Shown: positions 9,654 to 19,518, numbered from the stretch's first letter. The stretch: DNA of 64,000 nt from Teichococcus aestuarii (GCF_003116135.1 NZ_PDOA01000001.1:558001-622000), one strand, 5' to 3'. The notes: a model not told the origin generated them from the letters alone. Numbers and translations are program-made.

Positions 9654-10754
9654 ATGGCGGAAGGCAAGGTGCGCTACGCGGTGGTGGGCGGCGGCTGGAT
9701 CTCGCAGGCGGCCTTCATGCCGGCGGTGGCGCGAACGCGGAATTCTGCCCTCGCCGCCATCGTCACCGGCGATGCCGAGAAGCGCGCGGCACTCGGCGCC
9801 CGCTACGGCATTCCCGCCTATGACTACGGCGATTACGACAGGCTGCTGGAGTCCGGCGACATCGACGCGGTCTATCTCGCCACCCCCAACTGGCTGCACC
9901 GGGAGGGCACGGAAAAGGCGCTGGCGGCCGGCATCCATGTGCTGCTGGAGAAGCCGGCGGCGGCCAGCCTGGAGGATGCGGAGGCGATCCGCGATGCCGC
10001 CGCCCGTGCCCGCGCGAAGCTGATGGTGGCCTACCGGCTGCATTTCGAGCCCGCCACCCTGGCGGCGCTGGAGGTGGTGCGCAGCGGCCGGCTGGGGCAG
10101 GCGCGCCTGTTCTCCTCCGCCTTCGCGCAGATCGTGGCGCCCGGCAACCACCGCAGCAAGCACGGCTACTGGGCCGGCCCCGTGGTGGATATGGGCCCAT
10201 ACCCGATCAACATGGCGCGGCACGTCTTCGGCGAGGAGCCGGTGGAGATCGCTGCCATCGGCACGCGAGACCCGGCGCTGGAGATGAATTTTGACGACAC
10301 CGTCTCGGTGTCGATGCGCTTCCCCGGTGGCGGGCTGGCGCAGTTCTCGGTCAGCTATGCCGGGCGGCCGGTGGACCAGTACCGCATCCTCGGCAGCGCG
10401 GGCGATCTGGCGGTGGAGCCCGGATTCACCTTCGGCACAGGGCTGCGGCACCGGCTTTCCCTGCCAGGCGGCGTGCAGGAGGAAGGCTTCGCCGCGACCG
10501 ACCAGTTTGCCGGAGAGCTGGAATATTTCTCGGATTGCGTGCTGCGCGGGCTGGACCCGGAGCCGGATGGCGAGGAAGGCTGGTGCGACATGCGCATCCT
10601 CGATGCCATCGAGCGCGCCCTGGCGCAGGGCGGGCGGGTGGCGCTGCCGCCCTTCCAGCGGCGCGCCCGGCCAGTGGCCAGCCAGCGGCGGGAGATCCCG
10701 CTGGACGCACCGCCGCCGCCCCTCGTCAACGCGCACGCCCCCGGCGAGGGATGA
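9654..10754 (+). CDS. Gfo/Idh/MocA family oxidoreductase
   Basis: A second NAD(P)-dependent oxidoreductase of this family (366 residues), distinct from the one at 3 kb. The Rossmann motif is AVVGGGWISQAAF (residues 9-21), DIDAVYLATPNWLH marks the substrate-pocket strand, EKP lies in LLEKPAAA near residue 99, and the C-terminal domain begins around RLHFEPATL. The conserved GPVVDMGPYPIN contains the family's aspartate. A GTG one codon before the ATG could also start it. It is divergent from the NIPSNAP-receptor pair across the tandem repeat, and convergent with the MFS gene with only 15 bp between stops. The substrate is unknown. Confidence 0.9.
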   Translation: MAEGKVRYAVVGGGWISQAAFMPAVARTRNSALAAIVTGDAEKRAALGARYGIPAYDYGDYDRLLESGDIDAVYLATPNWLHREGTEKALAAGIHVLLEKPAAASLEDAEAIRDAAARARAKLMVAYRLHFEPATLAALEVVRSGRLGQARLFSSAFAQIVAPGNHRSKHGYWAGPVVDMGPYPINMARHVFGEEPVEIAAIGTRDPALEMNFDDTVSVSMRFPGGGLAQFSVSYAGRPVDQYRILGSAGDLAVEPGFTFGTGLRHRLSLPGGVQEEGFAATDQFAGELEYFSDCVLRGLDPEPDGEEGWCDMRILDAIERALAQGGRVALPPFQRRARPVASQRREIPLDAPPPPLVNAHAPGEG

Positions 10755-10769
10755 GCGGCGCGGCGCGGC

Positions 10770-12041
10770 TCAGGCCGGCACCGCCGCCGGCCGTGCCGCG
10801 TCGCGGATCGGCAGGTGCACCAGCGCGGCGAACACGCCGGCCAGGATGCTGATGATCCACATCAGGTCGTAGCTGCCGGTGCGGTCGAAGATGAGGCCGC
10901 CCAGCCAGGCGCCGGTGAAGCCGCCGATCTGGTGGCCAAGGAACACCAGGCCGAACACGGTGGCGAGCCAGCGCATGCCGAAGTTGCGGGCGCAGAGCGC
11001 CACGGTGGGCGGCACGGTGGAGAGCCACAGGACACCCATCACCGCCGAGAAGGCCAGCACCGTGCCGGTGGTTTTAGGCGCCAGGAAGAAGATGGTCATC
11101 AGCACGGCGCGGCTGGCGTAGATCGCCACCAGCAGCTCCCGCCGCCGCCATTTCTGCGTCAGCTCCCCCGAGATCAGCGAGCCCGCCACGTTGAACAGCC
11201 CGATCAGGCTGATGGCGCCGGCGCCGACATAGCTGGGCAGGTGACAGCTCGCCACGAAGCCCGGCAGGTGCACCGCCAGGAAGCTGACATGCAGGCCGCA
11301 GACGAAGAAGCCGAAGAACAGGCACCAGAAGGAGGTGCTGCGGAAGGCGCGGCGCAGGGTCTGGCCCGCCGTCTCCTCGGCCGCCGCGGCGGCGCGGCCC
11401 GCGGCGGTGGTGGGCGGGGGCGCGGGGCGGTCGTTCAGCGGCAGGGCCAGCGGCACCATCAGCAGCGCCGCGCCCGCCATGACCAGCAGCGCGCCCTGCC
11501 AGCCGAAGCCGGCGATGCCGAAGCCCGCCAGCGGCACCACCAGGAACTGCCCGAAGGAGGAGCCGGCGGTGCCGAGCCCGGTGGCACGGCCGCGCTGCGA
11601 TTCCGGCAGCAGCCGCGTCATGCTGGCCATGATCACCGGCATTCCGGCGGCCGAGACCGCGACCCCCATGACCAGCCCGGCGAAGAAGGTGAAGAGCGGC
11701 AGCCCGTCGGACAGCGCCATGCCCAGGATGCCCAGCATGTAGAGCACCGCGCCGCCGATGATGACGTTGCGGCCGCCGATCCGGTCCGCCAACTGCCCGC
11801 AGAGCGGCTGGGAGATGCCGTTGACCAGCACCTGCAGCGCGATGGCGAAGGCGAAGCCGCTGGCGGTCCAGCCATTGGCGGCGGTCATCGGCGCCAGGAA
11901 CAGGCCGAAGGATTGCCGCAGCCCCATGGCCAGGGCGGCGGCGCCCACGCCGCAGAGCACCAGGATCATCATGGGGGAGAGGCGGCGCCCGGGTAGGGCG
12001 CCGGGGCTGGCCCCCTGGGCTGCGTTGGGTTCGGGCGGCAT
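10770..12041 (-). CDS. MFS transporter
   Basis: A 423-residue, 12-segment major facilitator protein. The first half contains FGLFLAPMTAANGW, then GQLADRIGGRNVII, the loop 2-3 signature of the family. The central cytoplasmic loop is Pro/Ala rich (about residues 195-225), and the second half ends with LGGLIFDRTGSYDLMW. The sequence is closest in style to oxalate/formate-antiporter or monocarboxylate-type carriers, which is only a pattern judgement. The ATG at 12041 follows GAGGAAG. The open frame continues upstream without conserved content. It is divergent from the DedA-like gene across 118 bp. The substrate is unknown. Confidence 0.88.
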   Translation of the reverse strand: MPPEPNAAQGASPGALPGRRLSPMMILVLCGVGAAALAMGLRQSFGLFLAPMTAANGWTASGFAFAIALQVLVNGISQPLCGQLADRIGGRNVIIGGAVLYMLGILGMALSDGLPLFTFFAGLVMGVAVSAAGMPVIMASMTRLLPESQRGRATGLGTAGSSFGQFLVVPLAGFGIAGFGWQGALLVMAGAALLMVPLALPLNDRPAPPPTTAAGRAAAAAEETAGQTLRRAFRSTSFWCLFFGFFVCGLHVSFLAVHLPGFVASCHLPSYVGAGAISLIGLFNVAGSLISGELTQKWRRRELLVAIYASRAVLMTIFFLAPKTTGTVLAFSAVMGVLWLSTVPPTVALCARNFGMRWLATVFGLVFLGHQIGGFTGAWLGGLIFDRTGSYDLMWIISILAGVFAALVHLPIRDAARPAAVPA

Positions 12042-12159
12042 GGTGCTTCCTCGCGGGCGTCGTTGCGCGAGGATGTCGCCCTCCGCGCGGGGCGGCAAGC
12101 CCGCCGCCGGCATGGCTGGGCGGGTTGCCCCGGCGCTGGCGGCATGGGAGAGGCAGGCG

Positions 12160-12738
12160 ATGCTGCGCGCCCTGTACGACCGCATCCTCGCCCTCGCCGG
12201 CCACCGCCACGCGGAGCGCTGGCTGGCCGCCGTCTCCTTCACCGAGAGCAGCGTGTTCCCGGTGCCGCCGGATGCGCTGCTGCTGCCCATGTGCCTGTCC
12301 CGGCCGGAGCGCGCCTGGCGCTACGCGGCCATCTGCACCGTGGCCTCGGTGCTGGGCGGCCTGGCCGGCTACCTGCTGGGCTTCTTCCTCTACGAGACGC
12401 TGGCCGAGCCGCTGCTGCGCGCCTACGGCCAGGAGGGGGCGCTGGCGAATTTCGAGGCATGGTTCAGGGAGTGGGGCGTGGTGGCGGTGCTGGTGATGGG
12501 GCTGACCCCCATCCCCTACAAGGCGGTGACCATCGCCGCCGGGGCCGCCGCCTTCAGCCCCGCTGCCTTCATCCTGGCCAGCCTGGTGGCGCGCGGGCTG
12601 CGCTTCTTCCTGCTGGCCGGGCTGCTGCGCCGCTACGGCGCGCCGATGCGCGACTTCGTCGAGCGCCGGCTGGCGCTGCTGACCACGCTTGCGGCGGGGT
12701 TGCTGGCCGGCGGCGTGCTGGTGCTGCGCGGGGTCTGA
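12160..12738 (+). CDS. YqaA-like DedA/SNARE-associated membrane protein
   Basis: A 192-residue inner-membrane protein of the DedA/VTT superfamily. Members of this superfamily move lipids across the membrane or affect envelope homeostasis. Visible features are ESSVFPVPPDALLLPMCL (the E...F/PPD...L re-entrant region), GGLAGYLLGFFLYETL, and the conserved GLTPIPYKAVTIAAG segment, followed by VARGLRFFLLAGLLRRYG and a C-terminal hydrophobic helix. Short length and the TPIPYK motif match the YqaA branch. GGAGAGGCAGG precedes the chosen ATG. An ATG 45 bp upstream is possible but lies before this site. Confidence 0.87.
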   Translation: MLRALYDRILALAGHRHAERWLAAVSFTESSVFPVPPDALLLPMCLSRPERAWRYAAICTVASVLGGLAGYLLGFFLYETLAEPLLRAYGQEGALANFEAWFREWGVVAVLVMGLTPIPYKAVTIAAGAAAFSPAAFILASLVARGLRFFLLAGLLRRYGAPMRDFVERRLALLTTLAAGLLAGGVLVLRGV

Positions 12739-12746
12739 GCCGGCGG

Positions 12747-12779
12747 CGGGGCGGCCGGCGGAGAACCGGCCAGGCCCCG
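12747..12779. terminator. Hairpin between convergent genes
   Basis: CGGGGC-GGCCGG (12747-12758) pairs with CCGGCC-AG-GCCCCG (12766-12779) around a 7-nt loop. It sits 8 bp after the DedA-like stop and 21 bp from the end of the peroxiredoxin gene on the other strand, so it probably serves both. No U-tract is present. Confidence 0.5.
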
Positions 12780-12800
12780 CGCCCAGCCGCCCCTCGTATC

Positions 12801-13268
12801 TCAGCCCAGCGCCTTCGCCGCCTCCATCACCGCCTTGGCGTGGCCCGGCACCTTCACCTTGCGCCAGACCTTCGCCACGCGGCCGTCGCGGTCGATCAGG
12901 AAAGTGCTGCGCTCCATGCCCATGTAGGTGCGGCCATACATGGATTTCTCGACCCAGGTGCCATAGGCCTGCGCCACCGTCTTCTCCGCGTCCGAGGCGA
13001 GGGGGAAGGCGAGGCCGTACTTCTCGGCGAATTTCTCGATCGGCTTCATCGGGTCCGGCGAGACGCCGATGACGGCGAGGCCGAGGCCCTGGAGCGCCGG
13101 CAGCGCCTCCTGGAAGTCGCAGGCCTCCTTCGTGCAGCCCGAGGTGTCGGCCTTGGGATAGAAATACAGCACGAAGGGCTGCCCCTTCATGGCGGCGAGC
13201 GAGACGCTGCGCCCGCCGCTGGCCGGCAGCTCGAACGCCGGGGCGTCCATGCCTTCCTCGATGCTCAT
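12801..13268 (-). CDS. bcp: Thiol peroxidase Bcp/PrxQ
   Basis: Reduces hydrogen peroxide and organic hydroperoxides with thioredoxin as electron donor in the cytoplasm. The 155-residue protein has the AhpC/TSA fold: PAFELPASGG, FVLYFYPKADTSGCT with peroxidatic Cys45, resolving Cys50 (C-x4-C, the PrxQ type), VIGVSPDP, FPLASDAEK and STFLIDRDG. Its ATG overlaps the glnE stop by 4 bp (ATGA), so it is translationally coupled to glnE on the minus strand. Confidence 0.95.
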   Translation of the reverse strand: MSIEEGMDAPAFELPASGGRSVSLAAMKGQPFVLYFYPKADTSGCTKEACDFQEALPALQGLGLAVIGVSPDPMKPIEKFAEKYGLAFPLASDAEKTVAQAYGTWVEKSMYGRTYMGMERSTFLIDRDGRVAKVWRKVKVPGHAKAVMEAAKALG

Positions 13269-16200
13269 CCAGTTCCTCCTGCGAGCCGGCCGAGGCGGCG
13301 CTCGAAAATGTCGCGCACCTGCTCGGCCTGGATGCGCATCTGCTGGCGGAAGGCCGGAAGGTCGACCGCGCCCGCATCGGCGCCCGCACCGACGCCCGCC
13401 TGGCCCAGCAGCGGCGCCGTGGCGCGCAGCAGGGCGGCGGCGGTGGGGGCGGGCAGCGCCTCCTGCCGCCAGCGGCCGAGCGTCAGCCGCAGCAGGCCGA
13501 GGGTGGTGCGCCACAACCGGTCGGCGGCGATCAGCGTCTCCGCCTCCGCCGCCGGCAGCAGCCGGGCGCGGGCGAGGTTGGCCAGGGCCAGCCGCGTGGT
13601 GGGCGCCAGCACCTTCGGCTGGCGCGCCGCATGGGCGAGCTGCAGCGCCTGGGCGATGAACTCCACCTCCACCATGCCGCCCGGCATGGCCTTGATGTCC
13701 CACGGGCCGTCCACCGGCAGGTCGCGCAGCATGCGGGCGCGCATCGCCACCGCGTCGGCGACCGCGGTCTCGCCCGCATGGGCGATGATGGCGCCGCGCA
13801 CCGCCTGCCCGATGCGCCGCCGCAGCGCCGGCGGCCCCGCCACGCAGCGGGCGCGGGTGAGCGCCATGCGCTCCCAGGTCCAGGCGCTCTCGGCATGGTA
13901 GCGGGTGAAGGCGGAGAGCGAGGTGGCCACCGGCCCCTTGTTGCCCGAGGGGCGCAGCCGCATGTCCGCCTCGTAGAGCTTGCCCTCCGCGCCGGGGGCG
14001 GTGATGGCGCCGATCACCTGCTGCGCCAGCCGGCTGAAATAGACGCTGGGCGGCAGGGAACGCGGCCCGCCGCGGCTTTCCTCGGCATCCTCCGGGTGGT
14101 CGTAGATCAGCACCAGGTCGAGGTCGGAGCCCGGCAGCATCTCCTGCCCGCCCAGCTTACCCAGCGCCACCACCGCCAGCGCGCCGCCGCGCACCTTGCC
14201 GAAGCGGGCGGCGAATTCCCGCGCGACATGCGGCAGCAGGGCGCCGATGGCGGCATCCGCCAGGGCGCTGCGCGCGGCGCCGGCGGCATCGGCGTCGAGC
14301 ACGCCCTCCAGCGCCGCGGCGTCGATCTCGAACTTGCCCTCGGTCACCATGCGGCGGGCGCCGTCCAGCGCCTCCTCGAAGTGGCGCGCCTGCTTCAGCA
14401 GGGCGGGCAGCACGGCGGCGGCGGCGCCGGGGTCGTCGCCGCCGCCGCCGCCGCCGGCCAGCAACCCGTCGAGCGAGGCGGGGTTGTTGGCGAGATGGTT
14501 GGCCAGCGCCGGCGCCGCGCCGAGAATGCCCGCCACGCGCCGCAAGAGTGCCGGGTTGCGATGGAACAGCGACAGCATCTGCACCCCCGCCGCCATGCGC
14601 GAGAGCACGGTGTCGAACCGCGCCAGCGCCGCGTCCGGCTCGCGCTGCGCGGCGAAGGCGGCGAGCAGCGTCGGCATCAGCTGGGTCAGCAGCTCGCGCG
14701 CCCGCTCGCTGCGGGTGGCGCGCAGCCGGCCGTGGTGCCAGCCGCGCACCATTCCGGCCACCTGGGCGGGCTGCGCGTAGCCCATGGCGGAGAGGGTGGC
14801 GAGGGTCTCCGGGTCGTCCTGCGCCCCGGTGAAGACGAGGCTGCCGCCGGCCCCCTCCGCGCCCGTGTCGTGGCTGAGCGCCGGCTCGCGCTCGAACATC
14901 TGTGCGTAGCGCTGCTCCACCCGGTTGAGATGGCCGGTGAGGGTGGCGGCGAAGCTGGGCGTGTCGGGGAAGCCCATGAAGCTGGCGATGCGCGCCAGCC
15001 CCTCCTCATCCTCCGGCAGGCGCTGGGTCTGGCGGTCCGCCACCATCTGCAGCCGGTGCTCGACATCGCGCAGGAAGACATAGGCATCGGCGAGGTCGGC
15101 GGCGGCGCGGCGTTCGATGCGCCCGGCCGCGGCCAGCGCCGCCAGCGCGCCGAGCGTGGTGGGGTCGCGCAGCCCCGGGTCGCGCCCGGCCCAGATCAGC
15201 TGCAGCACCTGGGTGGTGAACTCGATCTCGCGGATGCCGCCGCGGCCGAGCTTCACGTCGTGCCCGGCCACGCGCACCTCCGCATGCGCGCCGCGCGCGC
15301 CATGCGCCACGTGGATCTGCCGCTTGATCGAATGGATGTCGGCGATCATCGCGAAGTCGAGGTGGCGGCGCCAGACGAAGGGGCGGATCTCGCTCAGGAA
15401 GTGCTCGCCCAGCGCCCGGTCGCCGCCGACGGGCCGGGCCTTGATCATCGCCGCCCGCTCCCAGTTCTGGCCGAGCGATTCGTAGTAGGAGATGGCGGTG
15501 GCGATGTTGACGGCGAGCGGCGTGGCCGCCGGGTCGGGGCGCAGCCGCAGGTCGGTGCGGAAGACGTAGCCACCCGCCGTGCGCTCCTCCATCAGCTTCA
15601 CCAGGTCGCGGGCGATGCGGACATAGAGGCCGCCGGCACGCTCGGCGTTGCAGGCGGCGGCCAGGGGGTCGTAGAGGACCATCAGGTCGATATCGGAGGA
15701 GTAGTTGAGTTCGCCGCCGCCCAGCTTGCCCATGCCCAGGATGACCAGCCCCGAGCCGCGCGCCACCCCGCGCGAATCGCGGGCCCCCGCGCGCGGCAGA
15801 CGCAACTCCCCACGCCCGGCCGCCTCGCGGAGCAGATGCGCGCAGGCATAGTCGATCGCCGCCTCCGCCAGGGTGGAGAGCGCGCCCGTCACCCGGTCCA
15901 GCGGCCATTGCCCGGCCAGGTCGGCGGCGGCGATGATCAGCGCCGCCTGCCGCTTGGCCTGGCGCAGCAGCGCCGCCACGGCCGGGCGCGCCGCATCCGG
16001 GTCGGCACGGCCGAGCGGGTCCAGCGCCAGGGCGAAGGCGTCGTCCGGCCCGCGCTCGGCATAGCGCAGCAGGGTGGCGCTCTCCCGCTCGGCCAGTTCG
16101 GCCAGATAGGGGCTGTGGCCGCCCAGCGCCGCCAGCAGGGCGGTGCCGGCCGGGGTGGCGGCATAGGCCCGCTCGGCCGCGCCGCGTTCGGCGAAGGCCT

Positions 16201-16273
16201 CCAGCAGCCGTTGCGCGGCCATCCGGTCGTGCGGGGCGGGCAGGGTTCGGGCGGGGAGAGTCGCGGGGCGCAT
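13265..16273 (-). CDS. glnE: Bifunctional glutamine synthetase adenylyltransferase/deadenylylase
   Basis: Switches glutamine synthetase off and on by adding or removing AMP, in response to PII signals. The 1002-residue protein has two nucleotidyltransferase domains. The N-terminal deadenylylase has LVILGMGKLGGGELNYSSDIDL near residue 180-200, and the C-terminal adenylylase has ALVALGKLGGQEMLPGSDLDL in the second half; both show the G-S/G-D-x-D metal-binding pattern. A run of six glycines in the linker (from a GCC repeat near 14440) is an oddity. The start used is the first ATG; another at residue 18 is possible. It is divergent from the AsmA-like gene with only 17 bp between starts. Confidence 0.96.
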   Translation of the reverse strand: MRPATLPARTLPAPHDRMAAQRLLEAFAERGAAERAYAATPAGTALLAALGGHSPYLAELAERESATLLRYAERGPDDAFALALDPLGRADPDAARPAVAALLRQAKRQAALIIAAADLAGQWPLDRVTGALSTLAEAAIDYACAHLLREAAGRGELRLPRAGARDSRGVARGSGLVILGMGKLGGGELNYSSDIDLMVLYDPLAAACNAERAGGLYVRIARDLVKLMEERTAGGYVFRTDLRLRPDPAATPLAVNIATAISYYESLGQNWERAAMIKARPVGGDRALGEHFLSEIRPFVWRRHLDFAMIADIHSIKRQIHVAHGARGAHAEVRVAGHDVKLGRGGIREIEFTTQVLQLIWAGRDPGLRDPTTLGALAALAAAGRIERRAAADLADAYVFLRDVEHRLQMVADRQTQRLPEDEEGLARIASFMGFPDTPSFAATLTGHLNRVEQRYAQMFEREPALSHDTGAEGAGGSLVFTGAQDDPETLATLSAMGYAQPAQVAGMVRGWHHGRLRATRSERARELLTQLMPTLLAAFAAQREPDAALARFDTVLSRMAAGVQMLSLFHRNPALLRRVAGILGAAPALANHLANNPASLDGLLAGGGGGGDDPGAAAAVLPALLKQARHFEEALDGARRMVTEGKFEIDAAALEGVLDADAAGAARSALADAAIGALLPHVAREFAARFGKVRGGALAVVALGKLGGQEMLPGSDLDLVLIYDHPEDAEESRGGPRSLPPSVYFSRLAQQVIGAITAPGAEGKLYEADMRLRPSGNKGPVATSLSAFTRYHAESAWTWERMALTRARCVAGPPALRRRIGQAVRGAIIAHAGETAVADAVAMRARMLRDLPVDGPWDIKAMPGGMVEVEFIAQALQLAHAARQPKVLAPTTRLALANLARARLLPAAEAETLIAADRLWRTTLGLLRLTLGRWRQEALPAPTAAALLRATAPLLGQAGVGAGADAGAVDLPAFRQQMRIQAEQVRDIFERRLGRLAGGTG

Positions 16274-16290
16274 GGCAGGAGAGCCAACCC

Positions 16291-19200
16291 ATGCGCCGGC
16301 TGAGCGGTCAAGCCCTGCGTTGCTGCGGCTGGCTCGGCGGCTGGCTGGGCCGCACCCTGTTGGCGCTGCTGCTGGTCTCGGGCCTCGGCCTCGCGGCGCT
16401 GTCCTGGCGGCTGTCGCAGGGGCCGCTGCACCTGCCCGTGCTGGCCTCGGTGCTGGAGGACATGGCGCCGCGGCTGGGGCTGGAGGAGGCGCTGGAGGTG
16501 GAGGATGTCGCCATCGCCTGGTCCGGCTTCCGGCAGGCGGACCGCTCTCCGCTGGAGTTGCGGATCAGCGGCGTGCGGCTGCGCGACGCCGCGGGCGCGG
16601 TGCGGCAGGAGCTGCCGGATGCCACCGTGACCCTGGCCTTCGGCGAGCTGCTGCGCGGCACGGTGATGCCGTTGCGCATCGCCGTGCAGAAGCCGAACGT
16701 GGTGCTGGAGCGCGCCGCGGATGGCAGCGTCACCCTGGCCCTCGGCCGCACCCCGCCGCAGCCCTCGCCCGAGGCGCCGGCCACCCCCTCCGCCGAGGGC
16801 GGCGATGTGCTGCGCGGCCTGATCGGGCCGGAGGCGGAGGACACGCCACTCGGCGCGCTGCGGCGGCTGGACCTCGCCGATGGGCGCCTGACCATCCTCG
16901 ACCGCCAGCTGAACCTGGTCTGGCGGCTGGAGGCGGTGAATCTGGCGCTGCGCCGCCTGCCGGGCGGCGGGGCGGAGGGCGAGGGCAGCGCCGCGCTGCG
17001 CCTGCCGGATCATGGCGCGCCGCTGCCGGTGCGCCTCGCCGGCCGGGTGGAGGGCGCCCTGGAGCGGCTGGAGGGCAGCCTGTCCCTGCCGGCGCTGGAG
17101 CCGGCCCGCATCGCCCGGCTGATGCCCGCCCTGGCGCCGCTGGCGCTGTTCGACGCGCCGGCCTCGCTCGAGATCTCCGGCCGGCTGGACGGGCGGCAGG
17201 CAGGCGCCCTGCCGCAGCTTGACCTGAAGCTGGAGGCGGGGCCGGGCGGCATCGTCCATGCCGGGCGGCGCATCGCCTTCGCCGGCCTGTCGCTGGCGGC
17301 GGAAGGCAACCCGGCGGCGCTGGAGCTGCGCCGGCTGCGCCTCGCCCTGCCGGCGGTGGCGCGGGAGAACGGCACCGCCACGCCGGCGCCGCCGGTGATC
17401 GAGGCCAGCGGCCAGGCACGGCTGGAGGGCGGGCGCTGGCGCGCCGGGCTGGACCTCTCCCTGGCCACGCTCGCCGCCGCCGATCTCGGCGCCTACTGGC
17501 CGGAAGGGGTGGTCCCCGGCGCCCGGAAGTGGGTGGTGGAGAACGTCACCGGCGGTGCCTTCCAAGGTGGCCGGTTCGCGCTTGCCGCCGAGGCGGCGGC
17601 CGATCTTTCGGGGCTGCGCGTCACCGCGCTGGACGGCACGCTGGGGCTCGAGCAGGGGGTGGTGCACTGGCTGCGCCCCATCCCGCCGCTCGAGGGGGTG
17701 GCGGCCACGGCGCGCTTCGGCCTGAAGGAGATCCGCATCGAGGCCGCCACGGCGCGGCAATCGGGCACGGCGCTGAACAGCCCGGGCGCGGTGATCCGCT
17801 TCCACGGGCTGGACGGCAGCCAGGAGCAGGCCGAGATCGAGGCGAAGCTGCGCGGCCCGGTGCCGGAGGTTGTGGCGCTGATCCGCCACCCGCGGCTGAA
17901 GCTGTTCGAGAAGCGGCCGCTCGACCTGAAGGAGCCGGGCGGCCAGATGGAGGGCACGCTGCGGCTGGCCTTCCCGCTCCTGGAGGACATACCCTCCGAG
18001 GTGCTGCGGGTGCAGGTGCAGGCGAGGCTGACCCAGTTGCGCCTGGCCGATGTGGTGCTGGGCAAGCGGCTGGAACGCGGCACCGCCGAGCTCAGCGTGA
18101 CCAACAGCACGCTGAAGGCCAGCGGCAACGCGCAGCTCGACGGCATCCCGACCCAGCTCAGCGTGGAGATGGATTTCCGCCCCGGCCCCGCCACCCAGGT
18201 GGTCGAGCGCATCCGCGCCGAGGCGAGGCCGGATGCCGCCCGCATCGCCGATTTCGGGCTGGACCTGGAGGGCTTCGTGGCCGGCCCGGTCGGCGTGCAG
18301 GCGGTGATGGAGAAGCGCCGCGCCGGCGACATGCGCGTCAGCATCAATGGCGACCTGCGCGAGAGCCGCATGACGCTCACCCCCTTCGCCTGGAGCAAGC
18401 CGCCTGGCCAGCCCGCCACCGCCCAGGCCGAGCTGCGGGTGGAGGGGGAATCGCTGCGGGCGGTGGAGAGCTTCCGCGTCACCGCACCCTCGCTCTCGGC
18501 GCGGGGGCGGGTGGGCTTCGCCGCCGCCAGCCGGCCGGAGCGGGTGGACGTGGCCGAGGCCGCCATCTTCGCCGGCCGCTTCGCCGCGCAGGCCTGGCCG
18601 CCGGCGCGGCCCGGCACGCCCTGGCGCTTCCGCCTGGAGGGGCCGGTGCTGGACCTCGGCCCGGCGCTGGCCGCGCAGGACGCCGCCGGTGGCGACGCGG
18701 CCGGCGGCGACGGCCCGCCCGTGGCGGTGGAAGGCCGGTTCGACCAGGTGCGGCTGGGCGAGGGGCGCGTACTGGCCGGTGTCGCCGGCCGTGCGCTGGC
18801 CGATGCGCGCGGCGTGCTGCGCGAGGCCCGCTTCACCGGCCAGACCGGCCCGGGCGGCGGCTTCGACGTGGCGGTGACGCCGGATGGCGCGGGCCGCGCC
18901 CTGCGCCTGCACGCCGAGAATGCCGGCGACCTGCTGCGCGCCTTCGACGTGCTGCGCACCGTGCAGGGCGGGCGGCTGGCGGTCACCGGCCGCTGGCCGG
19001 GCAACGCCCCGGGGGCGACGCTCGGCGGCACGGCGGAGATGGAGAATTTCTCCGTCAGCGAGGCGGAGGGCATCGGCAAGCTGCTGCAGGCACTCACCGT
19101 CTATGGCGTGTTCGACGCGGTGCGCGGCCCGGGCCTCAGCTTCTCCCGCATGGTGGCGCCGTTCCGGCTGACGCCGGAGACGCTGTTCGTGCAGGAGGCG

Positions 19201-19518
19201 CGCGCCTTCTCCGCCTCGCTCGGCGTCACGGCGAAGGGCAGCATCCCGCGGCATGGCGGCGCGATCGATCTGGAGGGCACCATCGTGCCCGCCTATGTCC
19301 TCAACTCGCTGCTGGGGCAGATCCCGCTGCTCGGGCGGCTGTTCAGCCCGGAGCAGGGAGGCGGGCTGTTCGCCGCCACCTGGCGGATGCGCGGGCCGGT
19401 GCAGGACCCCGCCGTCTCGGTGAACCCGCTGGCGGCGCTGACGCCGGGCTTCCTGCGCGGGCTGTTCGGTGGCGGCGCCGCGCCGGGGCAGCAGCCAGCG
19501 CCACCCGCGGAACGCTGA
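16291..19518 (+). CDS. AsmA/YhdP-like envelope protein (DUF3971)
   Basis: A 1075-residue protein with one N-terminal membrane segment (about residues 17-38, LLALLLVSGLGLAALSW) and a very long periplasmic part rich in beta structure. DUF3971-type sequence covers the middle (ADLGAYWPEGVVPGARKWV...GGRFALAAEA, EGVAATARFGLKEIRIE). An AsmA-like C-terminal region closes it (EGIGKLLQALTVYGVFD, NSLLGQIPLLGRLFSPEQGGGLFAATWRM). Relatives bridge inner and outer membrane and carry phospholipids outward, so lipid transport is the likely role. GGAGAG lies 8 nt before the ATG. It is divergent from glnE. Confidence 0.9.
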   Translation: MRRLSGQALRCCGWLGGWLGRTLLALLLVSGLGLAALSWRLSQGPLHLPVLASVLEDMAPRLGLEEALEVEDVAIAWSGFRQADRSPLELRISGVRLRDAAGAVRQELPDATVTLAFGELLRGTVMPLRIAVQKPNVVLERAADGSVTLALGRTPPQPSPEAPATPSAEGGDVLRGLIGPEAEDTPLGALRRLDLADGRLTILDRQLNLVWRLEAVNLALRRLPGGGAEGEGSAALRLPDHGAPLPVRLAGRVEGALERLEGSLSLPALEPARIARLMPALAPLALFDAPASLEISGRLDGRQAGALPQLDLKLEAGPGGIVHAGRRIAFAGLSLAAEGNPAALELRRLRLALPAVARENGTATPAPPVIEASGQARLEGGRWRAGLDLSLATLAAADLGAYWPEGVVPGARKWVVENVTGGAFQGGRFALAAEAAADLSGLRVTALDGTLGLEQGVVHWLRPIPPLEGVAATARFGLKEIRIEAATARQSGTALNSPGAVIRFHGLDGSQEQAEIEAKLRGPVPEVVALIRHPRLKLFEKRPLDLKEPGGQMEGTLRLAFPLLEDIPSEVLRVQVQARLTQLRLADVVLGKRLERGTAELSVTNSTLKASGNAQLDGIPTQLSVEMDFRPGPATQVVERIRAEARPDAARIADFGLDLEGFVAGPVGVQAVMEKRRAGDMRVSINGDLRESRMTLTPFAWSKPPGQPATAQAELRVEGESLRAVESFRVTAPSLSARGRVGFAAASRPERVDVAEAAIFAGRFAAQAWPPARPGTPWRFRLEGPVLDLGPALAAQDAAGGDAAGGDGPPVAVEGRFDQVRLGEGRVLAGVAGRALADARGVLREARFTGQTGPGGGFDVAVTPDGAGRALRLHAENAGDLLRAFDVLRTVQGGRLAVTGRWPGNAPGATLGGTAEMENFSVSEAEGIGKLLQALTVYGVFDAVRGPGLSFSRMVAPFRLTPETLFVQEARAFSASLGVTAKGSIPRHGGAIDLEGTIVPAYVLNSLLGQIPLLGRLFSPEQGGGLFAATWRMRGPVQDPAVSVNPLAALTPGFLRGLFGGGAAPGQQPAPPAER

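Noticed and set aside
15937-19254. 1105-codon frame antisense to the AsmA-like gene
   Set aside because: It crosses the glnE start and has no conserved content; codon-position bias belongs to the plus-strand gene.
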